Shown: piece by piece, positions 43,080 through 52,105 of the stretch
How positions within the stretch are numbered: the stretch's first letter is position 1
How the letters are laid out: each line of letters begins with the position of its first letter
Source: Minicystis rosea
GTDB lineage: Bacteria; Myxococcota_A; Polyangia; Polyangiales; Polyangiaceae
Assembly (NCBI GenBank): GCA_001931535.1
Contig: CP016211.1
Location: 7,239,703-7,303,702 of the forward strand
Direction of reading: 5' to 3'
DNA: 64,000 bases
Made by a program: the position numbers and the translations under genes
The notes under the pieces: model-generated
What the model saw: the letters and a program-made list of their open reading frames with translations, nothing else
The model's database searches: none
What the model was told of the DNA's origin: nothing

Positions 43080-44756
43080 ATGCAGAAGATCCTCGCGCCG
43101 CTCCTCGCGCTCGCGGTGTCCGCGTGCGCCGCGGAGGCCCAGCCTCCCAAGACCCCCGAGGCCCCGACGCCCGCCGCGCAGACGAAGGCTCCCGCGGGCG
43201 CCGATCCGTTCGCGGTCACCGGCCCGACGCGCGAGGAGTGGATGCCGCTCCTCAAGCCGCCGGTGATCGATCCGGCGAAGACGAAGCTGCAATCGCCGCC
43301 GCCGGGGCTCGCTCCGCCGCCCGCCATGTGCGCGACCTGGGCGGCGCGCAAGAGCACGCCGAACGCGAAGTGCGCGGACGCGGCCGCTGGGCTCGTCGCG
43401 CTCGACGCGGCCATGGCGCAGCCGGACGGGGAGAAGCGCGATGTGGCGCTCGCCGATCTCGAGTCGTGCACGGGCCTGCCCGCCGGCGTGGCGCGCGCGC
43501 TGCGCGGCGAGAACGCGCCCGTCGAGTGCGGCGAGGCGCTCGCCGAGCCGATGCTCAAGGCGCCGCCCGCCGGGATGAACGGGCTCGTCTATCATGCGCT
43601 CCTCGGCCAAGCGATCGCGTCGCGCCTCGCGCGCGCTGCGCACAACGCGCCCGTGCTCGCACCGCCGCACGATCGGGCGCGCGTCCTCGAGTTCATCAAG
43701 ACCAAGATGCGGCCCTGGTTCGAGGAGCAGGCGCGCGCCATCGAGGAGGTGTCGCGCTCGGCCGCGGAGCTGCCCTACTACGGCAAAGGCATCGCGGCGA
43801 TCGAGTCGGGCGTCGCCGATCTCCGGCTCGTCGAGGCCGCGCGCAACGCGCCCATCCCCGCCGAGTTCGCCAAGGACGAGGAGCTCAAGAACGCCTACTA
43901 CGGCAGCCTCGATCAGTGGCTCGATCCCCGCAAGGATCGCGGCCGCGACGCGGCCCTCGTCGGCCTCAAGGAGCTCGCGCTCGTCGGCGTGATCCACGAT
44001 CCGCGCGTCGATCGCGCGCGCACCATGCTCTCGCGCTTGTACGGCGGGCGCCGCGTGGACGCGCTCGACGTGCTCATCCTGCCGGTGCTTCCGAAAGCCG
44101 CGCCCACCAACGTGGAAGAGCGCCTCGCGGGCGTGCTCCCCACGCTCTACGCCGGGCTCCTCCTCGAGGAGCAGGCCGCCGCGAAGCCGGGCATCCTGCG
44201 CATGCTGCTGCAGAAGGGCCTGCCGCTCCCGCAACGCATGGCGCTCCGCAGCGCCACGCTCACGCCCGAGGCGAGCGCGCTCTACGCGCGTGGCCGGCTC
44301 GATCTGGGGCGCGCCTATTGGCGCGGGGTGGACTTCGATCTCGCCGCCACGCTCGCCTCGGCATCGCGCACGGCCGTGCCCTCGGAGGAGACCACCTTCC
44401 TGCTCGCGCTCGCGCTCGCGCTGCGCAGCGGCCCCGAGGACGCCGCCGACATGATGCGCAAGACGCCGCGCGCGCTCGGCTCGGCGCAGACCGCGGCGCT
44501 CGACGTGGTGGCGCATCAATCCCCCGCCGGTCGGCTCGCGGGCGCCGCGGCGTTCGACGCGGCCGTGGTTCACCAGCTCGCGGCGCCCGAAGGCGCGGAC
44601 GCCGCGTACTGGCACGACGTCGCCGAGCGCTACAAGGCCGCCGCCGCGCTCTTGACGGATGCGGCGCAACGCGCGGTCGCCGACGATCGCGCGAAGGCCG
44701 CCGAGGCGCTCGCCAAGGCCGTGGCCGAAGGCGCGCCGAAGCCCGCGCAGAAGTAG
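43080..44756 (+). CDS. Alpha-helical lipoprotein of unknown function, 558 aa
   Basis: The start at 43080 gives a signal peptide with lipobox LAVSAC. A Pro-rich linker precedes a largely helical body with Ala- and Leu-rich repeats reminiscent of TPR/solenoid proteins (for example LVYHALLGQAIASRLARA and RMLLQKGLPLPQRMAL). Two Cys pairs in the first 120 residues (MCATW, AKCAD, ESCTG, VECGE) suggest disulphides. No family was recognised. It lies 52 bp upstream of the DNA polymerase IV gene on the same strand. Confidence 0.8.
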   Translation: MQKILAPLLALAVSACAAEAQPPKTPEAPTPAAQTKAPAGADPFAVTGPTREEWMPLLKPPVIDPAKTKLQSPPPGLAPPPAMCATWAARKSTPNAKCADAAAGLVALDAAMAQPDGEKRDVALADLESCTGLPAGVARALRGENAPVECGEALAEPMLKAPPAGMNGLVYHALLGQAIASRLARAAHNAPVLAPPHDRARVLEFIKTKMRPWFEEQARAIEEVSRSAAELPYYGKGIAAIESGVADLRLVEAARNAPIPAEFAKDEELKNAYYGSLDQWLDPRKDRGRDAALVGLKELALVGVIHDPRVDRARTMLSRLYGGRRVDALDVLILPVLPKAAPTNVEERLAGVLPTLYAGLLLEEQAAAKPGILRMLLQKGLPLPQRMALRSATLTPEASALYARGRLDLGRAYWRGVDFDLAATLASASRTAVPSEETTFLLALALALRSGPEDAADMMRKTPRALGSAQTAALDVVAHQSPAGRLAGAAAFDAAVVHQLAAPEGADAAYWHDVAERYKAAAALLTDAAQRAVADDRAKAAEALAKAVAEGAPKPAQK

Positions 44757-44808
44757 CTTCGTTCACCGCGGCCCGCACCGGGCCCACGCTTCTCCCGGAG
44801 ATCGTTCC

Positions 44809-46065
44809 ATGACGCGCGAGGATCCGCCCGAGCCGAGGCCCGCGCGCTCCATCCTCCACATCGACATGGACGCCTTCTACGCGTCCGTCGAGCAGCGCGA
44901 CGATCCGCGCCTGCGCGGCCGCCCCGTCCTCGTCGGCGGCAGCGGCCGCAGCGTCGTGGTCGCGGCCTCGTACGAAGCGCGCCCGAGCGGCGCGCGCTCC
45001 GCCATGTCGATGATCGAAGCGCGCCGACGCTGCCCCGAAGCCATCGTCGTGCCGCCGCGCCACGATCGCTACGCCGAGGTGAGCGCCGAGGTCTTCGCCA
45101 TCTTCCGGCGCTACACACCGCTCGTGGAGGGCCTCTCCGTCGACGAGGCCTTCCTCGACGTCACCGCGAGCCGATCGCTCTTCGGCGACGGCGAGGCCGT
45201 GGCCCGCCGGATCAAGGCCGACATCAAGAGCGAGCTCGGCCTCACCGCCTCCGCCGGCGTGGCCTCGAGCAAGTTCGCCGCGAAGATCGCGAGCGATCTG
45301 CAGAAGCCCGACGGCATCGTGATCGTGCCCGACGACGTCGCCGCCTTCCTCGCGCCGCTGCCCGTCGAGCGCATGTGGGGCGTAGGCCCGAAGACGGCAC
45401 CCAAGCTGCGCGAGGCCGGCTTCGCCACCATCGGCGATCTCGCGGCCGCCGCGCCCGAAGCGCTCGCCGCCGTGCTCGGCGCCGCGGCCATCGCGCACAT
45501 CGCGCCGCTCGCGCGCGGCATCGACACGCGCGAGGTCGATCCCACGCGGGCCGCGATCTCCCTCGGCGCCGAGGAGACCTTCGATCGCGATCTCGTCGAT
45601 CGCCGCGCGCTCGAGCTGCGCCTCCTCGATCTCGCCGGCCGCGTCGCGCGCCGCCTCCTCCGCGCGGGCCTCGTGGGCCGCGGCATCACGCTCAAGGTCA
45701 AGTACGCCGACTTCAAGCTCCGGAGCCGCAGCGTCGCCTTGCCCGATCCCGTGGCCGACGTCGGCAGCCTCCACCGCGCCGCCCTGCATCTCTTGGATCG
45801 CGTTCCCCAAGGCCGCGTTCGCCTCCTCGGCATCTCCGTCGCCGATCTCTCGCCGGCCCCCGCGGAGGCCGCCCCCGCCCTCTTCGTCGAGGCCGACAGC
45901 GAGCGTCGCCGCCGCCTCGAATCCGTGGTCCTCCGCGTCGCCGATCGCTTCGGCGACAAAGGCCTCGTCCGCGCCGCCTTGCTCGAAGAAGGCGCCCCGC
46001 CCGATCCCCGCGTGGCCCGCTCCCCCTTCGAAGCAAGCGACACCCGCCGCCCCAAGAAGCCGTGA
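44809..46065 (+). CDS. dinB: DNA polymerase IV (Y-family, DinB)
   Basis: A 418-aa translesion polymerase. Catalytic carboxylates are in place: HIDMDAFYASVEQ (Asp19, Asp21) and LSVDEAFLDV (Asp112, Glu113). The steric-gate and finger regions (VVVAASYEARPSGARSAMSM), the HhH thumb (MWGVGPKTAPKLREAG) and the little finger (LKVKYADFKLRSRSV) are complete. The C-terminus lacks an evident QxxL-F beta-clamp motif, ending in a basic tail. No LexA box or SOS neighbour was seen. Start at 44809. Confidence 0.95.
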   Translation: MTREDPPEPRPARSILHIDMDAFYASVEQRDDPRLRGRPVLVGGSGRSVVVAASYEARPSGARSAMSMIEARRRCPEAIVVPPRHDRYAEVSAEVFAIFRRYTPLVEGLSVDEAFLDVTASRSLFGDGEAVARRIKADIKSELGLTASAGVASSKFAAKIASDLQKPDGIVIVPDDVAAFLAPLPVERMWGVGPKTAPKLREAGFATIGDLAAAAPEALAAVLGAAAIAHIAPLARGIDTREVDPTRAAISLGAEETFDRDLVDRRALELRLLDLAGRVARRLLRAGLVGRGITLKVKYADFKLRSRSVALPDPVADVGSLHRAALHLLDRVPQGRVRLLGISVADLSPAPAEAAPALFVEADSERRRRLESVVLRVADRFGDKGLVRAALLEEGAPPDPRVARSPFEASDTRRPKKP

Positions 46066-46363
46066 CCCGATCCGCGCCTCGGCCAGCCGAACAACCGAGA
46101 GCAAGAGCCTCGTCGATGCGCGCATCGCAACATCGATGACGCTTTCGCAGATGCCTTGATGCCATCAACACCCCGACGACGGCATCTGCATTCACCCCAA
46201 AGGCGCCAACACCTCACCTCCCGATTCGACGATGAGCCAACGGCTCTCGTTCGTCGTTCTGCGAGCGAGGTGCATTGTCCGTCCACCGGACGCATGATGT
46301 CCTGGCCTGCTCTGCTCCCCGGCTCTCTCCATCGACCGGAAGCAGACGAGAAAGGGTTCATCC

Positions 46364-47965
46364 ATGAGCCAACTGCCCCCCTTCGTCGACCATCGCTGGC
46401 ACTATCCCATCCTGCGCGTGACATCTGCCAATCTGAGCGTGGATGGCATCACCAGCGGCGGCTATGGCCCATTCTTCGCTTCCGTCAGTGGCAATCACCG
46501 GCATCATCTCGTCGAGTTCTCCGCGACGCACCCGTACCTGGGGACGAACGTCAACGGGCGTGAGGCCGTGTTCGGCCGCTCCATCATCGCGGGCCTGTGG
46601 ACCACCGAGACCTCCGGCTCCCTGAGCGTCTCCATCGCCAAAGCCACCTTCGACGTTAACAGCAACAGGCTCCACGTCGAGACGGACGGTTTCTCCGATT
46701 ACGCCACGAAGACCCTCAAACAGCTCACCGGCGGGCCTCTCGACGTCGACAGCGCCCGTCATTTCGGGCAGGGGATCGCCGAGAGCATCCAATGGGTGGT
46801 CGACAATGCGTCCTCCATCGAAGACAGCGCCAAGCCCGGCCCCATCTTCACCCCGAAGAGCGAGCCTCCCGACGACTGGCGCACGCTGTGTTACGCGCTC
46901 GGCCGAATCGCCGCGCACGAGACGCTCGAAGAAGCGCTCGCGACGCTCGACGCCCGGCGCTCCCGCGGGCGGGCCAAGGCTTTCCATGCCGGAGTCGTCG
47001 ACGCCGTCGTAGCCGCGACCTATCACCGCTTCGGGCTCTCGAGCTCATCGGACAAGCCCAATACCGCGCAGGCGAAGAGGGCGGACGACTTGCTCAAAGG
47101 GGTTGGCACCGTTCCTCCGGCGAACGAGGCCAAGAATGGTTTCGAGGTCGCGGTCCTACCGTATCTGAGCCCGACGGGGGCCATCCTTTCGTTGCGCCAT
47201 TTCGCAGAAGACGCCCGCATTCGGGCCCATGATTGGCCTCCCGCGCCGGATGACTTGGGCCAGGCACACCAGGAGCTCGGCAATGCCGATTTGAAGATCG
47301 CCGCGACGCTCGATCTCGGCCTCCAAGGCATCGCCGATCTCCGCAGCAAGGACGACGCCCAGCTCGCCGCCTATCACGCCTACAGCACATATCAACGCAC
47401 GGCCCTGGAAGACACCATTCTCCTCTCGGAGACGTACGCCGCCGGCATCCGGGTGAGCATTCGCTATCTGGGGACGGACGATCAGCTCTCGGCCACCGCG
47501 GTCGCCGCCAAGGTCACGCTCAACGAGATCACCGCCTCGTTCAGCATCGATGTCCTCGGTGTGGAGGTCGAAAGCCTACCTTCGATTGGAGCCTTCATCG
47601 CCGCTTCCACGTCGGCCTTCGACGCCAATGCCATGAGCTTGCTCGGCTGCGTGTGGGCCGAGACCAACGCCGTCATCGTGAACCACGACGCGCCGAATCC
47701 CGATCCCGAGATCCTCGAAGCTTGGAAGCCCTGCTTGGCCGCGGTCGAGATCGATCTGGGCGCGCGCGAGCTGCAACAGAAGGCGGGCCGCTGCGGGGCC
47801 GTGGCCTTCGCGTTCCGGCACCTCGCCGACGGCGTGCCCCAAGCGACGGCGCTCGCCGCCGCCCCCGCGGAATACCAGGCCGAGGTGAAACAGATCTACG
47901 AGACGTACGGCGCCACGTCCGATCCCGCCGCCGGCGCTCGCTACGTGCTGCGATGCGGGCTGTAG
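46364..47965 (+). CDS. Unrecognised 533-aa protein
   Basis: A soluble protein without signal peptide or membrane helix. The first 110 residues are beta-rich with HRWHYPILRV, a Gly-rich SGGYGPFFAS and HHLVEFSATHP. The remainder alternates helical and beta segments (for example AYHAYSTYQRTALEDTILL and IGAFIAASTSAFDANAMSL). Codon usage is a little less GC-biased than in neighbours, which could hint at transfer. An AGAAAGGG Shine-Dalgarno supports the start. It stands alone between a 298-bp gap and a terminator hairpin. No family is suggested. Confidence 0.75.
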   Translation: MSQLPPFVDHRWHYPILRVTSANLSVDGITSGGYGPFFASVSGNHRHHLVEFSATHPYLGTNVNGREAVFGRSIIAGLWTTETSGSLSVSIAKATFDVNSNRLHVETDGFSDYATKTLKQLTGGPLDVDSARHFGQGIAESIQWVVDNASSIEDSAKPGPIFTPKSEPPDDWRTLCYALGRIAAHETLEEALATLDARRSRGRAKAFHAGVVDAVVAATYHRFGLSSSSDKPNTAQAKRADDLLKGVGTVPPANEAKNGFEVAVLPYLSPTGAILSLRHFAEDARIRAHDWPPAPDDLGQAHQELGNADLKIAATLDLGLQGIADLRSKDDAQLAAYHAYSTYQRTALEDTILLSETYAAGIRVSIRYLGTDDQLSATAVAAKVTLNEITASFSIDVLGVEVESLPSIGAFIAASTSAFDANAMSLLGCVWAETNAVIVNHDAPNPDPEILEAWKPCLAAVEIDLGARELQQKAGRCGAVAFAFRHLADGVPQATALAAAPAEYQAEVKQIYETYGATSDPAAGARYVLRCGL

Positions 47966-47976
47966 AGCGCTTAGCT

Positions 47977-48004
47977 CACGAGGCTCGTCGTTCCGAGCCT
48001 CGTG
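47977..48004. terminator. Hairpin between convergent genes
   Basis: A perfect 11-bp stem (CACGAGGCTCG/CGAGCCTCGTG) with a 6-nt loop sits in the 40-bp gap between convergent stops, so it probably terminates both transcripts. Confidence 0.75.
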
Positions 48005-48005
48005 C

Positions 48006-49289
48006 TCATGCGAGCGTGCCCCAAAGCTGCTCTTCGAGCACGTCGAGCAACGCGCGCTGCTCGGCTTCGTTGGGGAGCCCGGCCTGCGTGCGGAGCTCCT
48101 CCGGCATGCACGCCTGGGTCTCCGCGCGCAGAGCGGCCATTGCCTCGCGACAATGCGCGGCCATCGCCTCGCGCGCCTCGATCGCGAGCTTGTCGTGCGC
48201 CCATCGCGCCACGGCCCACGAGAGCGCCGCGTGACGCGTCTCGTCCCGCGCGATGATCTCCATCTCCCGCGCGATCTCCGGATCCCGCGCGTTCGCCGCC
48301 TGGAACTCGGCCACGAGCGCGCCGAACGTCTCGCGCACGCACCCCTCGACCGCATTCTCGATCGCCACCGCATCGAGCGCTCGCAAAGGCAGCGACGCCA
48401 CGCGCGGCCGCACGGGCTCACCCCCGAAGCGCCGCGCCAAACGCGCCGTCGCCCGCGCATGCCGAACCTCGTCACGCGCCGCCCGGCGCGCCGCGCGGAG
48501 GAGCGACGGCGGCGCCTCGCTCGCGGAGAGCTCGCGCCCGAGCCGCACGAACGCATGCACCGAAGCCGCTTCGAGGTGCGACGCCGACGCGAAGTACGTA
48601 CCGAGGGCCGACGGCGCGCGCTTCATCCGCGCGGGCGCGAGCCCTGCCGGAATCCGCCCCACGCCCTTGGAGCACGTGGCGCAATCGATGTCGATACCGC
48701 CCTTCGCGTCCTTGACGACCACCCCGTCTCGGCACGAATCCCCGACTGCATGACAATTGAAGTACGCGCCTGGACAGACCTTCTGACAATCGTTGAGCCA
48801 GAGATAGCAATTGGCCACCGGCGTCACGCCCGCCGGCAATCCACAGGGCAAACGCACGTACTTTCCGCACGTGTCCGGCGGGTTGGGCGTGAACGGCACC
48901 GGCGCGCACGAAGCATTGTTCGCGAAGCCCTCGACCTCCGTACCCGGCTCACCCGATGACGCCCCCTCCGTGCTCGGGCGCTCGCCCTCACCGCTTGGAA
49001 GGGTCGTGCCTTGATCGATCGATCCGCCCGCGCCCTGCGCCTCTCCGCGATCGGCGCCCCCTGCAGCGCCCTTCGCGGCCTCGCCGTTCCCTGCGCCGCC
49101 TGCGCCTTCTTCGAGGCCCGATCCCGGCTCGATCGCGCCGCGCTCGACCTCCTCGTCCGGGCTCGTGACCGTCGTGCCCGGCGCGCCGCACGCGAGCGGA
49201 GCCGCGATGGGCGCAGCCACGGCGACCCACAGCGCCCGCTGGAAGATGCGCCTGAGCCGCCGCTCCTCGCGGCGCACCGAATCACTCAT
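48006..49289 (-). CDS. Ferritin-like di-iron lipoprotein with Cys-rich N-terminal region
   Basis: A 427-aa exported protein. A signal peptide ends at PLACG. A long Gly/Glu linker (about residues 38-120) leads to a region with ten Cys in about 90 residues (SC, TCGKYVRLPC, NCYLWLNDCQKVC, CATC), then a four-helix ferritin-like domain. Expected iron ligands are present in order: HLEAASVHAF, RDEVRHA, VRETFGALVAEF and RDETRHAA, that is two E-x-x-H pairs plus two single Glu. It overlaps the imelysin gene by four bases (ATGA), so it is translationally coupled. It probably oxidises or buffers iron, or detoxifies peroxide, at the envelope. The Cys region might carry a cofactor or disulphides. Confidence 0.85.
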   Translation of the reverse strand: MSDSVRREERRLRRIFQRALWVAVAAPIAAPLACGAPGTTVTSPDEEVERGAIEPGSGLEEGAGGAGNGEAAKGAAGGADRGEAQGAGGSIDQGTTLPSGEGERPSTEGASSGEPGTEVEGFANNASCAPVPFTPNPPDTCGKYVRLPCGLPAGVTPVANCYLWLNDCQKVCPGAYFNCHAVGDSCRDGVVVKDAKGGIDIDCATCSKGVGRIPAGLAPARMKRAPSALGTYFASASHLEAASVHAFVRLGRELSASEAPPSLLRAARRAARDEVRHARATARLARRFGGEPVRPRVASLPLRALDAVAIENAVEGCVRETFGALVAEFQAANARDPEIAREMEIIARDETRHAALSWAVARWAHDKLAIEAREAMAAHCREAMAALRAETQACMPEELRTQAGLPNEAEQRALLDVLEEQLWGTLA

Positions 49290-50401
49290 TCGCCCCCTCC
49301 GAGCACCTCGAAGCCGAGCAGCTTCGCGGCGGCGTTCATCTGCGCCACGGTCGAGCCCGCGATCGTCGGATCCACCGCCGTGTGCACCGTGTGATAGAGC
49401 CGCCCGAACGGCGACGCCAAATCATCCTTCGACGGGTTCTCCGCGCTCCACGTCACCGGCGGCGCCGGAATGGACGGCCCCTCCACCAACGTATAAGCCG
49501 CTTCGAGCGCGTCGAACCCAGCCTCGATCTTCGCGTCCACCACGGCGCCGTCACGCGTCGGATCCACCGTGCTCGATTTCGACAAGAGCCAAGGGCGGAA
49601 CATCGCATACGCGCGGCGCGCGCCGGCGAGGTTGTCACGCAGATCGGCCATGGTGCGCTGCGAATACCGCGACTCTTCCTCGTTGGAGGCCGCCTTCACC
49701 ACCTTCTCGCCCTGCTCCTGCACCAGCATCACGAGGCCTTGAAAGGCGATGGCCACGTGGATGTTGGCCGGCGTCCATTGCTTCTCCAGCGTCTCGATGT
49801 CGGCGATGAGCTGGGCGCAGAGATCCTCTTTGAACGAGAAGGCCTGCTCCGCCGTCGCGGGGAAGGCCGCGGGCACGTAGCCCGGGAGCGACTTCTCGAA
49901 CGTCACCACGCGCGCCGGGATCACGTCCGCATAGAGCACGCGCTCCACGGCGTGCATCCCGGTGACGCCCGCGCCGTCGAAGAGATCGGCGTCACCGCCC
50001 TTGGGCGCGAGCTGCGTCATGAAGTCGTCGTACCGAGCATCGATGGCGAAATCGATGTCGGGGAACAGCGGCGCCAGCGCGCCCTCCACGTGCTCGTACG
50101 CCGTGCGCGCGCGCACCCACGCGTCACGCATCCGCGCGATGGCCACGGCGTCCTTCTGCGCGTCCCACCCGCGATCGGCCGGCACGGGCGCCGCGCTCTG
50201 GATCTCGGTCACCGCGAGACGCATCGTCTTCACCTCCGCGAGGAGGGACTCGTGCATCTCCGTGAGCGCCTGCTCGCGATATTGATCCTCGCTGAGCGCC
50301 GGGCCCTCGGGCGAATCGATGGGCACGCCCGGCTCGGGCATCCCCGACGAGCATCCGAGGAGCGCGAGCGGCAGAATGGCAATCGGAAGGAGTTTTTGCA
50401 T
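49286..50401 (-). CDS. Imelysin/EfeO family (M75) lipoprotein
   Basis: A 371-aa lipoprotein (signal LPLALLGCS). The helical body carries the M75 signature G-x-H-x-x-E as GMHAVERVLY and the following regions VTFEKSLPGYVPAAFPATA and AIAFQGLVMLVQEQGEKV. EfeO/imelysin proteins bind ferrous iron and deliver it to uptake systems or surface receptors; the His/Glu motif is the metal site. It follows the di-heme oxidoreductase gene at 14 bp and overlaps the ferritin-like gene by four bases. Start at 50401. Confidence 0.9.
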   Translation of the reverse strand: MQKLLPIAILPLALLGCSSGMPEPGVPIDSPEGPALSEDQYREQALTEMHESLLAEVKTMRLAVTEIQSAAPVPADRGWDAQKDAVAIARMRDAWVRARTAYEHVEGALAPLFPDIDFAIDARYDDFMTQLAPKGGDADLFDGAGVTGMHAVERVLYADVIPARVVTFEKSLPGYVPAAFPATAEQAFSFKEDLCAQLIADIETLEKQWTPANIHVAIAFQGLVMLVQEQGEKVVKAASNEEESRYSQRTMADLRDNLAGARRAYAMFRPWLLSKSSTVDPTRDGAVVDAKIEAGFDALEAAYTLVEGPSIPAPPVTWSAENPSKDDLASPFGRLYHTVHTAVDPTIAGSTVAQMNAAAKLLGFEVLGGGE

Positions 50402-50415
50402 GGTGGCCCTCGGGG

Positions 50416-51696
50416 TCAAAGCGCGCGCACGAACGCGAGGAGCGCGGCGCGGCCGTCGTCGGACAGCGCGCGGAATCGAGCGATCGAATCGGCGGCCTCG
50501 GATCCCGGCCCATCGTGGAGGAGAATGGCCTCCTCGATGGTCAGGGCCCGGCCGTCGTGCATGAAGGTCTTGTTGAAGCGGAGACCGATGAGCGGCGCCG
50601 TGCGCCAATCACGGGACTGCGCGCTGCCATCGATCACGCCGTCGGCCAGCGCGTCCCCCAGGTCGTGGAGGAGCATGTCGGTGAAGACCGGCGCGTCGAC
50701 GCCCGCGAGGAGCCGAATCGGATAGTCCTCCCGCGTCTTCATCGACGGCACGTGGCAGCCGTCGCAATGCGCCTGGGCGAAGAGCCCCCTGCCCTCTTCC
50801 GTGAGCCCCGACCGCCGCGGAATCGCGGTGAGACGCATGTACATGGCACGGCGATTGACACTCTCGGCGCTCACGTCGACGCCCGGCTTGTCGTCGTCGG
50901 CGAGTCCGTCCGGATTGGCAATCTCGAAGGGGCGGAGCGGGCTCGTGATCCCCATGTCCCCCTGGAGCGCATCGGCGGTGAACTCGTCGAGCGTGCCAAT
51001 CCGGGCCTTCAGGCCGAAGCGGCCAATCAGGACATCGCCTTTCCGATGGGCGTTGAACGTCGGATCCGGGTTCGGCTCGGAGCCATAGACCACCTGATTG
51101 ATGCGACCGTGGATTCCATCCGTGCGCGACGCCTGCTCCTTGGCCACGCGGAGGATCTCGGCATCATCGATCGCCTCCATGTATCCGCGCCCCACGATCG
51201 GCGGCCCCACGCGAATGGATACGATCACGTTGGGATCGTCCGGCGGCGTGATGGGCGTGCTCGCGCCGGCGGTGACGAGCGGATGCACGGTATTGCCCCA
51301 AGGCAGCTTGGATTGATCCGGTGCGGTGGTGACACCGTCGTCGAGGACCACCGCCATCTTCTGCACCGATCCGGGCCCGCGCAGGCCGGTGGCGTGACAG
51401 CCGCCGCACGAGCTCCGCGTATAGAGTGGGCCGAGCCCGTCCGCCTCGTGCAGCGGGACACCGAACAACGCATCTCCGGCGAAGAACGCTTTGAGCTCCG
51501 CGTCCGTGGCTCCATCGATGGCGACATCGACCGGATCCGGCTGCGGAATCACGCTCGCACCGTCCGCCGAACCGCCTCCCCCCGCGCCCTCCCCGACATC
51601 CACCGAAGTTTCGTCTGGAGGAGATTGGCACGCCGCGAGACAACAAAGAATCATCGCAGCAACCGCGGTCTTTCGCGGGGCGTGCGGGCACGTCAT
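50416..51696 (-). CDS. Di-heme oxidoreductase (DHOR-type) lipoprotein
   Basis: A 426-aa lipoprotein with signal LCCLAACQS. Two c-type heme sites are SCGGCHA and HCDGCHV, the second in a typical MauG/CcpA-like context (QAHCDGCHVPS). The family segment RFGLKARIGTLDEFTADALQGDMGI is characteristic of the di-heme oxidoreductase/'thiol oxidoreductase' group (PF06537), often encoded next to imelysin genes. It heads the three-gene operon and may oxidise ferrous iron or reduce peroxide at the cell surface. The open frame extends upstream, but the Met at 51696 gives the signal peptide. Confidence 0.88.
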   Translation of the reverse strand: MTCPHAPRKTAVAAMILCCLAACQSPPDETSVDVGEGAGGGGSADGASVIPQPDPVDVAIDGATDAELKAFFAGDALFGVPLHEADGLGPLYTRSSCGGCHATGLRGPGSVQKMAVVLDDGVTTAPDQSKLPWGNTVHPLVTAGASTPITPPDDPNVIVSIRVGPPIVGRGYMEAIDDAEILRVAKEQASRTDGIHGRINQVVYGSEPNPDPTFNAHRKGDVLIGRFGLKARIGTLDEFTADALQGDMGITSPLRPFEIANPDGLADDDKPGVDVSAESVNRRAMYMRLTAIPRRSGLTEEGRGLFAQAHCDGCHVPSMKTREDYPIRLLAGVDAPVFTDMLLHDLGDALADGVIDGSAQSRDWRTAPLIGLRFNKTFMHDGRALTIEEAILLHDGPGSEAADSIARFRALSDDGRAALLAFVRAL

Positions 51697-52105
51697 CAGG
51701 ACCTCCAGCGGGGCGGGGAGCGCATCAAAGCGCCGTCGGCCGAGTCTGGCGTGCTGCGCTCCTCCTACAAGTGAGCGCCCTCGCACCCTGTGCCGCTCAC
51801 GCATCCTCTTGGCGCGTGCCACGGAGGCTAGCCCACACGATCCCCTGACAAACCTTCGTCAGTGCGCCTTTCCCCTGAAATAACCGAAAGGTCCCTTGCT
51901 CCAGCCCAGCCCGTCCGCCGTCGCCGTCATGACATGTGCGGACTTCATCCCGCATATTCTTTGCTCCCGGGTGGCACGAACCAGGAAATCGCAACATCCT
52001 TGTTAGATCCGTAGTGGTAACAGCGTACTGATATGCGGGAGAAATCGCCATCGGCGGGGCCGGTGGCATCGCACCAACACTCACCCCTATTCAGGAGGTG
52101 CAAAA
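51697..52105. promoter_or_regulatory. Divergent control region with strong Shine-Dalgarno
   Basis: This 409-bp region lies between the di-heme oxidoreductase operon (minus) and the cytochrome c gene (plus). It is locally AT-richer at 51960-52040. A Shine-Dalgarno AGGAGGTG at 52093-52100, five bases before the ATG at 52106, is stronger than for most genes here and suggests high expression. No clear Fur, IdeR or sigma-54 site was recognised. Confidence 0.6.
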
